The notes below the pieces were generated by a model, which was not told the DNA's origin, ran no database searches, and saw only the letters and a list, made by a program, of their open reading frames with translations. 32,111 nt of DNA from Candidatus Thermoplasmatota archaeon. GTDB lineage: Archaea; Thermoplasmatota; Thermoplasmata; UBA10834. Positions within the stretch are counted from its first letter, which is position 1, and every line of letters starts with the position of its first letter. Positions 1 through 7,909 of the stretch are shown here, in pieces. The stretch lies in NCBI GenBank assembly GCA_018814355.1, contig JAHIZT010000115.1:1-32111 (forward strand), read 5' to 3'. Made by a program: the position numbers and the translations under genes.

Positions 1-459
1 GGGATTTGCCCCAATCCATAGGACGCACTCGAAGTGCACTCTTTTCCCGGGGTCGGATCCGTGACAAGAATATCGTATGGTCTTTCGACTATTCGTATCC
101 TGCGGATACTAAGGGACGATTTCATCATAACATCCATAGGGGAGTGACTGCTCCCAATACCGTTCGAGTGTAGGCTTCTAGCAGACTGACGCATATTGCG
201 AGAATCGGTTGCAAGCGTGTTGAGTTGCTGGAATCTGCAGTAACAGAACGTCGCTTTTCCCGCGCGTCGGACGATGATCTCTCATTCATCGGGCTCTCGC
301 TTGGACTCCTCTTCCTCCTCGTGCCTCGCTCCCGCCGTATCCTGTGACGTCACTGTCAATGCAAAAAATCAAGAATATCAGAAGATGTTTCTCGACGGTC
401 AGGCGTCGCGAATTGCAAAGCTTTACGGTCATTCCGCCCATTCACGGGCGGGTTCAACG
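1..459. other. Gene-free left edge
   Basis: I see no convincing gene here. An open frame from 274 runs into the transporter gene, but its first 62 codons are serine-rich and unlike the family, so I treat them as non-coding. Three short perfect hairpins are present: stems at 25-29/33-37, 95-100/104-109 and 140-144/151-155. None is followed by a clear T tract, and I cannot assign them a role. Confidence 0.5.
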
Positions 460-1398
460 ATGGAAGTTAGAAGGCGGTACATCGTCGTCGCCCTGATAGC
501 CGCTCTTGTCGTCGCTTTTGAATCTATCGCGGTCGAGGGTGCTCTGAACATCGCCGACATCGATATCTTTCTTGTGTCTTCTGTGCCATCGATCATCGGC
601 GGCCTTATTCTGATTGGCATCTACCCGAGAGGCACTGTCGCCTTTACACGGTCTCTTGGGAGACGCGGTTGGCTCATCATGCTGGGCCTTTGTGCTATCA
701 TTGCTGCAGGCGTACTTCTCTGGTTCGACGCAGTCGGCAAGATAGGGGCGAGCAAGGAAGCTATCCTTGGGGGAGGATCCTCGGAGGTCCTTTTCGTCAT
801 CATCTTGTCAGCGATCTTCCTGTCTGAGCGCTTGACCTTTCTTGAAGGCGTGGGCGGCGTCTTGGTCATCGTGGGGGTTTTCGTTGTCCTCACCGACATC
901 GAGTCAACAAGCCTGACGCTCGGGTTAGGAGAGATTGAAGCGATAATCAGCTCGTTGCTCCTGGGAACGGCAGTGGTAGTGACGACCTCTCTCTTGAGGA
1001 CTTATGAGCTAACGCCGCTTTCAGGTGTCGAGCTACTGATTTCTGGCATCATAGTGGTGACCTTCGGGACGGCTACTGGTCTTGTTGTTCTACCCAAGCC
1101 CTCCGCTTGGATGACCTTGGTCATCCTAGGTCTATTCCCCGCTGTTGGACTTCTGATGTACAACGCGCCCCTGCCGAAGATCGGCGCATCGTTGACGTCT
1201 GTACTATTTGCGCTCAACGGCATATTCACTGTCGGGGCGCAGCTGCTGATACTCGTTGTCTTCCCGGACGCCAACCTCAAGTTGCCTCAGAACGTTCTTT
1301 TAACGGTGTTCGGAGGCGCGATCGCATTCGTTGGTGTGTACTTGCTAAACAAGAGACGGGCAGGAGAGAAGGCCGAGTTCGCACCGCGATTGGTTTGA
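460..1398 (+). CDS. EamA/DMT-family membrane transporter
   Basis: This is a predicted inner-membrane transporter of the drug/metabolite (EamA) superfamily, whose members usually export small metabolites or amino acids. The 312-residue product is almost entirely hydrophobic, with about ten membrane segments arranged as two similar halves. The second segment of each half has the glycine-rich, small-residue pattern of EamA repeats (for example SKEAILGGGSSEV in the first half). The protein ends in a short basic tail (NKRRAGEK). I chose the ATG at 460 because the membrane part begins right after it and 312 residues is near the usual EamA length of about 300. A longer frame from ATG 274 would add 62 polar residues with no family match. 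Substrate cannot be told from sequence. The gene stands alone and ends just before the oppositely oriented tRNA-Ser. Confidence 0.8.
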   Translation: MEVRRRYIVVALIAALVVAFESIAVEGALNIADIDIFLVSSVPSIIGGLILIGIYPRGTVAFTRSLGRRGWLIMLGLCAIIAAGVLLWFDAVGKIGASKEAILGGGSSEVLFVIILSAIFLSERLTFLEGVGGVLVIVGVFVVLTDIESTSLTLGLGEIEAIISSLLLGTAVVVTTSLLRTYELTPLSGVELLISGIIVVTFGTATGLVVLPKPSAWMTLVILGLFPAVGLLMYNAPLPKIGASLTSVLFALNGIFTVGAQLLILVVFPDANLKLPQNVLLTVFGGAIAFVGVYLLNKRRAGEKAEFAPRLV

Positions 1399-1435
1399 CG
1401 ATTTGGATTCTCGTGCCCGCATGTATGCCTAGGAG

Positions 1436-1522
1436 CGCTGAGGGGGAGATTTGAACTCCCGAGGTACGTAGTACCACCAGCTCTCAAGGCTGGCGCCTTA
1501 AACCGAGCTTAGCTACCTCAGC
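1436..1522 (-). tRNA. tRNA-Ser(UGA)
   Basis: Read on the minus strand, this folds as a class II tRNA. A 7-bp acceptor stem joins 1516-1522 to 1437-1443. The anticodon loop is CTTGAGA with anticodon TGA (plus-strand TCA at 1484-1486), and there is a long variable arm (GGTAC/GTACC stem). The T arm has a GGGAG/CTCCC stem with loop TTCAAAT. The discriminator base is G, as expected for serine. Leucine was considered because of the long variable arm, but the anticodon reads UCA. CCA is not encoded. Confidence 0.95.
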
Positions 1523-1593
1523 AGATGCGTGGCATTGCTCTTGTCAGGGTATCAGGTCGAGCGCCGATATGACAGTTTCGGAGGAGCCGCAGC

Positions 1594-3258
1594 TCACTGT
1601 CCGCGCGGTGATGAGCGCAGCCCGAAGATCTTCTCCAGGTCCAACTCGAATGCGACCGTGGGATACTTGAGCTCGAACGCTTCGATCGTGGAGGGAGCAA
1701 CCTCACCGAAGTATCCGAGTTGCGCCTGGCCAGAAGCAACAGATGCGCATCTTCCCTTGATGAAGCTAGGATGATCGTTCGCGGTTACTTCGATGGGGAC
1801 GCTCATGCTAGATAGAACGGACTGCACCAATGACTTGACCTCTGTGAAACTGGCCCTGGCGTGGATAGACACGCCTGCCATCAACGTCTTGTTGGTGCCT
1901 CCCAGGACGACCTCGCCTACCTCGAACATCCTCTGGGGGAGTTCTCTGTGCTTGTTCTTTCTCAGCATGTTCATCAGACTCGGCACAAGAGATGTCCTCA
2001 CCAGGACATGATCCTCACTTACCGGATTCCGTACTCTTACCGCTTTCTTGTCGTCCTCCAGGTTCATAGAGACGTATTGGTCCCGGGGATTAGACAGTGA
2101 AAGGGAGACGACCTCGAAGTAACCGAATCCGAGCATTATCTCCTTGACGGACTTCGAGAACGCAATCATCGTGTCCTCGACGCCGAAAGTGGCGTGCTTG
2201 GGCAGGATGTTCCCGAACCGCTCGAAGCCGTGCCCGATTGCGGCATCCTCCGCAAGGTCCACAGGGTGCAGGATGTCCGCCCTGTACCTCGGGATAAGAA
2301 CCTGGATGCCGTTCTTTCCAGTGCTCGTCCCGTAGCCCATGCGCCTCAGGCAATCCATAACCTCGTTGTCGTTCAGGGCCGTGCCGTTCCATTGGTTAGC
2401 GTACTTCAGGTCGAGGGTCATCTCTCTGGGTTTCAGATCGGGTGCAAATACGGTCTTGCCGTCCTGGTGTATCCTGACCGTCTTGACCCTTCCTCCGCGC
2501 TCAGCAAGGGCAGTGGTCAGTATGTTCACGGCGTACGTGACTGCATTCAGATCGGTGCCCGTGCAGTCGACGAATATGTCTTTGGTATCTTCTGTGATGG
2601 CCGTGGTCACCCCGTTGATGATTGGAGGGAATGAGAGGACCTCGCCTTCCCTGTCAACTATCATAGGATACCGCGTCTTCCCTTCGAGAACGAAGGCGTA
2701 TGCCATCCCTTTCTCGTGCTCCTTGAGGATCTGAGCAGGGGTCATCCTCTTCGAGCCCTGAAGTGGCACGAAGGAGATCTCGTCGGGAAGGACCGCCTTG
2801 TAAGTGAAGGGCGGCTTGACCGTCCTGAAATCGTGGATGCCTATCGCCACCTTGCGCCTGTTGCGTCCCAGGGTCAGATGCAGCTTCTCCTGAAGGTCCA
2901 TAATCGACCGTATCAAGGGATCTGTGATCTCGTTCCCCTCTACTAGCGCGGACCATATGAACGGTCTAACCTCATTGACGGATGGATCCACATGCAGGTC
3001 CACGTCGCACTCCCCGACGGCGTACGACCTGAGCCCGGGCTCAAACCCTAGGAACGCCTTCATGGCTCTGGCAATGCCTTCGACCGAGTAGAGGTCCGGC
3101 CTGTCGGGGAAGAACTCGAACGAGGCGTCGTCGGACGAATCCTCAAGGGATTTCATGTCCGCCCCTATCATCGGTAGCCTCTCCCGGATGACCTCCTTGG
3201 GGACATCGCGACCCATGAGTTCGCACAGGTCGGAGTAACTGAAGTTGATGACTGGCAT
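1594..3258 (-). CDS. pheT: Phenylalanyl-tRNA synthetase, beta subunit
   Basis: This is the beta subunit of the heterotetrameric cytoplasmic phenylalanyl-tRNA synthetase, which charges tRNA-Phe together with the catalytic alpha subunit (PheS). At 554 residues it has the short archaeal/eukaryotic form, without the bacterial N-terminal EMAP-like domain. Residues 49-61 carry the family signature FFPDRPDLYSVEG. The central B3/B4 editing-type region follows, then the B5 domain around residues 325-350 with a DILHPVDLAEDAAIGHGFERF-like stretch whose acidic residues are typical. PheS is not in the window, so the subunits are not adjacent on this side. The ATG at 3258 lies about 27 bases downstream of a minus-strand TATA-like box, which suggests a leaderless or nearly leaderless transcript. 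The gene stops with TGA 71 bases before the tRNA-Ser on the same strand. Confidence 0.95.
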   Translation of the reverse strand: MPVINFSYSDLCELMGRDVPKEVIRERLPMIGADMKSLEDSSDDASFEFFPDRPDLYSVEGIARAMKAFLGFEPGLRSYAVGECDVDLHVDPSVNEVRPFIWSALVEGNEITDPLIRSIMDLQEKLHLTLGRNRRKVAIGIHDFRTVKPPFTYKAVLPDEISFVPLQGSKRMTPAQILKEHEKGMAYAFVLEGKTRYPMIVDREGEVLSFPPIINGVTTAITEDTKDIFVDCTGTDLNAVTYAVNILTTALAERGGRVKTVRIHQDGKTVFAPDLKPREMTLDLKYANQWNGTALNDNEVMDCLRRMGYGTSTGKNGIQVLIPRYRADILHPVDLAEDAAIGHGFERFGNILPKHATFGVEDTMIAFSKSVKEIMLGFGYFEVVSLSLSNPRDQYVSMNLEDDKKAVRVRNPVSEDHVLVRTSLVPSLMNMLRKNKHRELPQRMFEVGEVVLGGTNKTLMAGVSIHARASFTEVKSLVQSVLSSMSVPIEVTANDHPSFIKGRCASVASGQAQLGYFGEVAPSTIEAFELKYPTVAFELDLEKIFGLRSSPRGQ

Positions 3259-3280
3259 CGGTTGATGGAAACGGTTGCGC

Positions 3281-3290
3281 GTATAATAAG
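3281..3290 (-). promoter_or_regulatory. TATA-like box of pheT
   Basis: On the minus strand this reads CTTATTATAC. Its centre is about 27 bases before the pheT ATG, the spacing expected for an archaeal TATA box on a leaderless transcript. Confidence 0.55.
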
Positions 3291-3404
3291 GTTGTCAGAA
3301 TCTAGAACCCGGCTCAGCACTTGACGCAAGCCATTACCAGCCCCAAGTGCACTACCACAGCCTCGTTCGTTCGGCTCTTGCTTCGCGTTCAGGGAATAGC
3401 AAGG

Positions 3405-3414
3405 AAAAATATAA
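3405..3414 (+). promoter_or_regulatory. TATA-like box of the KaiC-like pair
   Basis: The sequence AAAAATATAA follows GG and lies about 70 bases before the ATG at 3481. It is the most A/T-rich stretch of the intergenic region and would place transcription start near 3437-3440, giving a leader of about 40 bases. Confidence 0.55.
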
Positions 3415-3480
3415 GGACAACCAATTGGAATCCAGACGGTGTAGTCAGTATTGGTTCTTCTCAGAGACCAGAGGCATACG

Positions 3481-4440
3481 ATGATCAAGGATAAGGTCAA
3501 GACTGGGGCCCCAGGACTTGACGATATGCTGGAGGGCGGCCTCATACCAGGAAGGGCTTACGTTGTCTCAGGTACCTCTGGGACCGGTAAGACCACTTTG
3601 GCGATGCAGTTCCTTCTCGAGGGCGCTAGATGCGGAGAGCGGGTCGTTTACGTCTCGATAGACGAGCCCCCAAACGAGGTCAAGCAGAACATGGGCGCGT
3701 TTGGCTGGGACATAGGCAGGATCCAGGTGTTCGACGCCACCCCCGATGTGATGAACTATGACAAGACCCCGGTCAGGGACGTTTCCACCGAGCGAAAGGT
3801 AGTGTATTTCTCTGACATCGGTCCCGGGATAAGGCAGACATCTGATAGAAACCCCGTCGATATGACCATCAGCACTCTCCAGGAGATTCTGAAGCAGGAG
3901 ATGAGGGCGAGGAAGTACTCAAGGATCGTTGTCGACTCGATCACCTCGCTCAGATACTTCTACATCAGGACGAGCGAAGAGAATACAACGCTGATGTCGT
4001 TCTTCAGGCTGCTTTCCGATTTGGGCGTCACGGCCCTTCTCACCGTGCAGCTGCCTGAGATATCGAAACCCGATGTCGAAGTGCATGTGGCGCGAGGCGA
4101 TATCAGGCTCCATAAGTGGTTCGACGGGAGAGGGTTGATGAGGGGCATCACAGTGGAAAAATACAGGGGCTCGTCCCACGACCAGAGGCTCCGTATGATG
4201 AAGATCTCCTCCGCCGGAATCGATGTCAAGACACAGGCCCCGGAGAAACGCGAGGAAGCATCTGATGAAGAGAGTCCGCATGTAGCAGGCTCCGCGGATC
4301 TCCCCGAACCGCCTCCGCCATCAGACGAGGCGCTAGCCCCGCCTGCAGAACCGACGCCCGCACAGCCTACTGGCCAGAGTCCTCCCTCCGAACTCCATCC
4401 GAAACCTGTGGTGCATCTCAAGGACGGTGGTGGGATATGA
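3481..4440 (+). CDS. KaiC-like RecA-superfamily ATPase with acidic/proline tail
   Basis: This is a single-domain KaiC/RadA-type ATPase of the kind common in archaea, usually thought to act in signalling or regulation; no partner is proven. Walker A is GTSGTGKTT (residues 31-39). Walker B is around D152 in RIVVDSIT. The position of the usual KaiC catalytic Glu-Glu pair reads Asp-Glu (residues 61-62, in SIDEPP), so the first acid is shortened but kept. After the core (about residue 255) comes a roughly 65-residue tail rich in Glu, Pro and Ala, probably disordered and absent from the sister gene. I prefer ATG 3481 to an upstream TTG at 3451, because family members begin just before the KTGxPGLD motif. 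The stop overlaps the next start as ATGA. Residues are counted from ATG 3481. Confidence 0.88.
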   Translation: MIKDKVKTGAPGLDDMLEGGLIPGRAYVVSGTSGTGKTTLAMQFLLEGARCGERVVYVSIDEPPNEVKQNMGAFGWDIGRIQVFDATPDVMNYDKTPVRDVSTERKVVYFSDIGPGIRQTSDRNPVDMTISTLQEILKQEMRARKYSRIVVDSITSLRYFYIRTSEENTTLMSFFRLLSDLGVTALLTVQLPEISKPDVEVHVARGDIRLHKWFDGRGLMRGITVEKYRGSSHDQRLRMMKISSAGIDVKTQAPEKREEASDEESPHVAGSADLPEPPPPSDEALAPPAEPTPAQPTGQSPPSELHPKPVVHLKDGGGI

Positions 4441-5267
4441 AGCCGAGCACCGATGAGCGGGTCAGCACTGGGGTCCCTGGAATCGATGATATGCTCAAGG
4501 GAGGTCTCATCTCGGGAAGGCCGTACGTCGTCTCCGGCACGACCGGGAGCGGGAAGACCATTTTGGCAGTTCAATTCCTCCATCAGGGTGTGAAGCAGGG
4601 CGAGCGGGCGCTGCTCGTTGCCATAGACGAGCCTCCTCAGGAGATAAGGGAGAATGTGCGGGCGCTCGGATGGGACGTCGGCAAGATCAGGATCCTGGAC
4701 GTGCATCCAGCGGCAAAGGCCTACAGCAAGCGCGTCTCGCTCGTCGAGGTTGCAGCTCAGAGGAGCGTCGGCTCTCTTCGAGATGCGGGGCCGAGCGCAA
4801 AGACAGAGGCGATGAAGGCAGCCTCACCCGACGTATCGGTCCAATCGCTGCAGCTCATGCTGAAGCAGGAGCTTCATGAGATCCAGTACTCCCGCGTCGT
4901 CATAGATTCGCTCACATCGTTGAAGAAGCTCTCGGAATCCATGGGAGACGCCAATTCGAGCATCATGTCGCTGCTGAGATATCTTTCCGAATCAGGAGTC
5001 ACGAGCCTCATCATCACGGACCTCCCGGATCCGACGGAGCTGGAGCCGGAGATGTTCATCTGCAGAGGGGAGATCCGGCTCCACAAACGGATGGTGGCGA
5101 ACAGGATAGACAGATGCGTCACGATCGAGAAGTTCAGGGGGTCGCCGCACGACCCGATGCCCAGACCAATGAGCATATCCGACACCGGGATATCCGTAGA
5201 TTCAAACAAGAAGATCCCTAAGGCGTCATTGCGGATGCTCCAGGCGTTCACGCAGTACGCCAGATGA
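4437..5267 (+). CDS. KaiC-like RecA-superfamily ATPase, second copy
   Basis: This is the paralogue of the preceding gene: 276 residues, overlapping it by four bases (ATGA), so the two are probably co-translated and may form mixed oligomers. The order is the same: STGVPGIDDML near the N-terminus, Walker A GTTGSGKT (34-41), an Asp-Glu pair in AIDEPP (64-65) and Walker B around D157 in RVVIDSLT. Between the Asp-Glu pair and Walker B both copies carry a long variable insert (residues about 92-130 here). It is typical of divergent archaeal KaiC-like proteins and may be the specificity region. The C-terminal tail seen in the first copy is absent. The role is inferred as regulatory or sensory; the sequence gives no substrate. 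Confidence 0.87.
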   Translation: MKPSTDERVSTGVPGIDDMLKGGLISGRPYVVSGTTGSGKTILAVQFLHQGVKQGERALLVAIDEPPQEIRENVRALGWDVGKIRILDVHPAAKAYSKRVSLVEVAAQRSVGSLRDAGPSAKTEAMKAASPDVSVQSLQLMLKQELHEIQYSRVVIDSLTSLKKLSESMGDANSSIMSLLRYLSESGVTSLIITDLPDPTELEPEMFICRGEIRLHKRMVANRIDRCVTIEKFRGSPHDPMPRPMSISDTGISVDSNKKIPKASLRMLQAFTQYAR

Positions 5268-5322
5268 CCGCCTTGGGAAACGCACCTTATTTACCCGCGT
5301 ACGCGTTCCGGGGCGAGGGAAC

Positions 5323-6393
5323 ATGAGCAGCAAGAAGCAACTGCCACTCGTCGAGGCGTCTGGAAAACCGTATGACATGGGCAAGGCGATCGGCAAGAAG
5401 TGCGCGCCCAAGGCTGTGGTTTACAGGAAGGGCATTGCCGAAGGCATCAAGCACGTTACTGGCTTTGACTGGACGAGGGCCGTCGACAGGGCGAAGCTGT
5501 ACTTGCCCTACGCGGAGGAGTTCTACCCTGACTTCATCGATGAGATCAGGGGATACTCGGACGGGGCGAAGATGCCCTTCGAGGAAGCTTTCACACTCTG
5601 CTGCCACGAGCTTCTGTCCTCTCAGGGATTCAGGGGCTGCACCGACGTGGCCGTGTCAGGCGACGTGACCGACGACGGACGGGTACTGGCCGCGCACAAC
5701 GAGGACTGGTCCAACAACGCCCTGGAGACGGTGGTCTTCCTGCACGCCAAGCCACAGGGTAAGCCTGAGTTCTTCACTACGTCGTACGCAGGCCTGCTTC
5801 CGTCCTGCGGCATCAACAGCGCTGGCATCGGCCTGACCGGGAACGCGCTAGAACCGAACGATGTCAGGATCGGCATCCCAAAGGTCTTCCCTGTCAGGAA
5901 GATCATGGAGGCGAGGCGGATCGGGGAGGCGCTCGAGTCCGCGCTTCCGGAGGACAGAGCATCCAGCTACAACAACATCGTCTCCGACAAGAACGGAGAG
6001 ATGTATTCGCTGGAGGGGTCTGCTACGAGCTGCGCCTGGCTGTATGCGATAGATGGATACCTTGTCCATACGAATCACTACACGGCCGACAAGATGCAGA
6101 GGTACGAATCATATCCATCTTCAATATCGTGCTCGGTGTTCAGGTACAACAGAGCTCTGAGGCTCATCGAGGACCAGCTCGGCTCCGTCACCGTGGATTC
6201 GCTGAAGTCCCTCCTTGGGGACCATGTCAACAAGCCTGGTTCGATATGCAGGCACGCGGTGCCCGGGATGCATCCGCTCGATGTCTCGGAAACGATATTC
6301 TCGGTCATCTACGACCTCACTCACCTTGAGGCCCATGTGCTGAAGGGGAAGCCGTGCTCGTCCACCTGGGTGAAGCACACGCTGAAGAAGTGA
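5323..6393 (+). CDS. C45-family N-terminal-nucleophile amidase/acyltransferase
   Basis: This belongs to the acyl-CoA:6-aminopenicillanate acyltransferase-like (AAT, peptidase C45) family. Known relatives are autoprocessed Ntn hydrolases that cut or form amide bonds on N-acyl amino acids and peptides. The 356-residue length fits. The expected self-cleavage site is G105/C106 in RGCTDVAVSG, making Cys106 the mature N-terminal nucleophile. The conserved stretch VLAAHNEDWSNN follows about 20 residues later, with NSAGIGLTGN further on. No signal peptide or membrane segment is visible, so action is probably cytoplasmic. A possible TATA box (CTTATTTAC, 5286-5294) and a GAGGGA ribosome site at 5315-5320 support the ATG at 5323. 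The true substrate is unknown. Several other amide hydrolases in this window suggest a scavenging role. Confidence 0.85.
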   Translation: MSSKKQLPLVEASGKPYDMGKAIGKKCAPKAVVYRKGIAEGIKHVTGFDWTRAVDRAKLYLPYAEEFYPDFIDEIRGYSDGAKMPFEEAFTLCCHELLSSQGFRGCTDVAVSGDVTDDGRVLAAHNEDWSNNALETVVFLHAKPQGKPEFFTTSYAGLLPSCGINSAGIGLTGNALEPNDVRIGIPKVFPVRKIMEARRIGEALESALPEDRASSYNNIVSDKNGEMYSLEGSATSCAWLYAIDGYLVHTNHYTADKMQRYESYPSSISCSVFRYNRALRLIEDQLGSVTVDSLKSLLGDHVNKPGSICRHAVPGMHPLDVSETIFSVIYDLTHLEAHVLKGKPCSSTWVKHTLKK

Positions 6394-6416
6394 TGCGCGC
6401 AGAGAGCGTCTAGGAA

Positions 6417-6426
6417 AGTATTTAAT
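6417..6426 (+). promoter_or_regulatory. TATA-like box of tRNA-Ile
   Basis: AGTATTTAAT lies 32-41 bases before the tRNA 5' end, suitable for a transcript that starts just upstream of the mature tRNA. Confidence 0.55.
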
Positions 6427-6457
6427 CCACATCACGGTATTGCGCAAAAGTCATCAT

Positions 6458-6532
6458 GGGCCCATAGCTTAGCTTGGTTGGAGCACCCGGCTGATAACCG
6501 GGAGGTCACCGGTCCGAATCCGGTTGGGCCCA
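6458..6532 (+). tRNA. tRNA-Ile(GAU)
   Basis: A complete 75-base cloverleaf. The acceptor stem pairs 6458-6464 (GGGCCCA) with 6525-6531 (TGGGCCC), and the discriminator is A6532. The anticodon stem is CCCGG/CCGGG with loop CTGATAA, giving anticodon GAT at 6493-6495. The T arm is ACCGG/CCGGT with loop TCCGAAT. CCA is not encoded. A T/C-rich stretch (CTTTCTTCTC) directly follows and may terminate the transcript. No intron is present. Confidence 0.96.
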
Positions 6533-6769
6533 CTTTCTTCTCACTCGACATGGTCCTCCCTCGCCACCGAGTACCTCTTCGAGGTCGGCCGGTCATTTCG
6601 GTGGTCCCAACCTCCCCCGATCCACTCATGCGTTACTCAGGACTCGTCCTGATCGCTCGGACAAGAGAAGGTCTCATGGGAGAGAATGGTGAAAACATCT
6701 GCATGGAAGGACATCGGGGCCGGGTGTCGAAGCGAAAGGTACGAAAACTGGAACGACATACACCGTCTC

Positions 6770-7168
6770 ATGGATGACACGGATGTCATGATCCTGAATC
6801 TCCTCAGAGACAACTCCAGGATGAAGAACACTGAGATCGCCAGACATGTGAAGCTGACCGAAAGGGCGGTTCGGGCCAGGATTGAGAAGCTCACTCGAGA
6901 GGGCGTGATACGTAAGTTCACGATAGAAACCTCGCCGGTCGGCGTGGAGGGCTTGGTCTTAATCGATACCAATGTTGGCAGGACGCCGGCGGTCAAAGAG
7001 AAGGCCAGGGAACTGTCAGATGCGATTTTCGAGTGCTCGGGAGAGTTCGACGTCGCTGTTCGGTTGCGTGCAGATTCGCTTGACGAACTCAACAAGCGAG
7101 TGGACGAATTGCGGGCGTTTCCGGGAGTCATCCGCACCTCGACTCTTATCAAGCTCCTTGAAGACTGA
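6770..7168 (+). CDS. Lrp/AsnC-family transcriptional regulator
   Basis: This is a DNA-binding regulator of the leucine-responsive/AsnC type, common in archaea for amino-acid and energy metabolism genes. With the ATG at 6770 it is 132 residues. A winged helix-turn-helix occupies residues 1-50 (DVMILNLLRDNSR, then NTEIARHVKLTERAVRARI). A C-terminal half shows the beta-alpha pattern of the RAM/ligand-binding domain (GEFDVAVRLRADSLDELNKRV). An in-frame ATG at 6686 would add 28 residues unlike the family, so I rejected it. I see no strong ribosome site or TATA box before 6770. The target is unknown. It is a reasonable candidate to bind the spaced inverted repeat in the kamA/thiolase promoter region, but nothing in the sequence proves it. 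Confidence 0.85.
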   Translation: MDDTDVMILNLLRDNSRMKNTEIARHVKLTERAVRARIEKLTREGVIRKFTIETSPVGVEGLVLIDTNVGRTPAVKEKARELSDAIFECSGEFDVAVRLRADSLDELNKRVDELRAFPGVIRTSTLIKLLED

Positions 7169-7244
7169 CAGTGCCTTCGTCAGCCTTGATTCGTAGCACA
7201 GGTACGTCTTTGCCAGACAGTTTCACACTGTGTCAATTACGAGC

Positions 7245-7256
7245 AAAGATTAATAC
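7245..7256 (+). promoter_or_regulatory. TATA-like box of the nitroreductase gene
   Basis: AAAGATTAATAC has its centre about 38 bases before the ATG at 7289, predicting a leader of roughly ten bases. Confidence 0.5.
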
Positions 7257-7288
7257 TCCCATGGATTCTTTACCAAAACAGTGACCCC

Positions 7289-7807
7289 ATGGACCTGATG
7301 GAGGCCATCAAGACAAGAAGGAGTATCAGGAGATACAAGCCGATCCCTGTTCCCGAGGGCCTCCTCAAAGAGGTTCTGAACGCCGCGCGACTAGCGCCTT
7401 CCGCCGACAATGCGCAGCCTTGGAAGATCGTCATGGTCAGGGACGAGCAGACAAAGCTCAAACTGGCAGCCGCATCGAACAATCAGAAGTTCATTGCGCA
7501 GGCGCCGTTTGTCCTGGTCGCATGCGGCATACCTGACGATGCCTTTCCAACCGTCGGGGGCTACATGAGCAGCCATGTCATCGACGTTTCAATCGCGATA
7601 GACCATCTGACTCTGGCGGCGCATTCGGTGGGTCTCGGAACCTGCTGGATCGCGTGGTTCAAGGAGGACAAGGTCAGGGAGATCTTGGGAATCCCCGAGG
7701 ACGTGCGAGTAATAGCGCTTACGCCTCTCGGCTATCCGGACGAGGCGCCAGAGCGGACTGATAGGAAGAACCTCGAAGAGCTCGTGGTGTACGACAGATA
7801 TCAATAA
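7289..7807 (+). CDS. Nitroreductase-family FMN oxidoreductase
   Basis: This is a flavin-dependent NAD(P)H oxidoreductase of the nitroreductase superfamily. The 172-residue length is that of the small archaeal members. The N-terminal FMN-phosphate motif is visible as TRRSIRRYKPIPVP (residues 9-22). It is followed by RLAPSADNAQPWKIVMV, the conserved Ser/Asn-Gln-Pro-Trp segment, and by the late GLGTCWIAWF segment that packs on the flavin. The natural electron acceptor cannot be read from sequence; relatives reduce nitroaromatics, quinones or enones, or dehalogenate. A TATA-like box sits just upstream and the gene appears monocistronic. It ends with TAA, unlike most neighbours, which use TGA. Confidence 0.9.
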   Translation: MDLMEAIKTRRSIRRYKPIPVPEGLLKEVLNAARLAPSADNAQPWKIVMVRDEQTKLKLAAASNNQKFIAQAPFVLVACGIPDDAFPTVGGYMSSHVIDVSIAIDHLTLAAHSVGLGTCWIAWFKEDKVREILGIPEDVRVIALTPLGYPDEAPERTDRKNLEELVVYDRYQ

Positions 7808-7909
7808 ACCGTTTACCAGCACTATGGTCGTCAAGAACCATCCCAGCATCAGCAATAATCTGGGACAACAAACGGCCATTATGGGCCAATCCTGGCACGG
7901 AGAGATAGT

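Noticed and set aside
274-459. N-terminal extension of the EamA transporter
   Set aside because: 62 serine-rich residues before the first membrane segment, unlike the family. The ATG at 460 gives the normal length.
1436-1522. tRNA-Leu reading of the class II tRNA
   Set aside because: The long variable arm fits Leu or Ser, but the anticodon loop CTTGAGA gives TGA and the discriminator is G, both serine features.
6686-6769. Longer start for the Lrp/AsnC regulator
   Set aside because: It adds 28 residues with no match to the family, and the GGGAGAG there is too close to the ATG at 6686.
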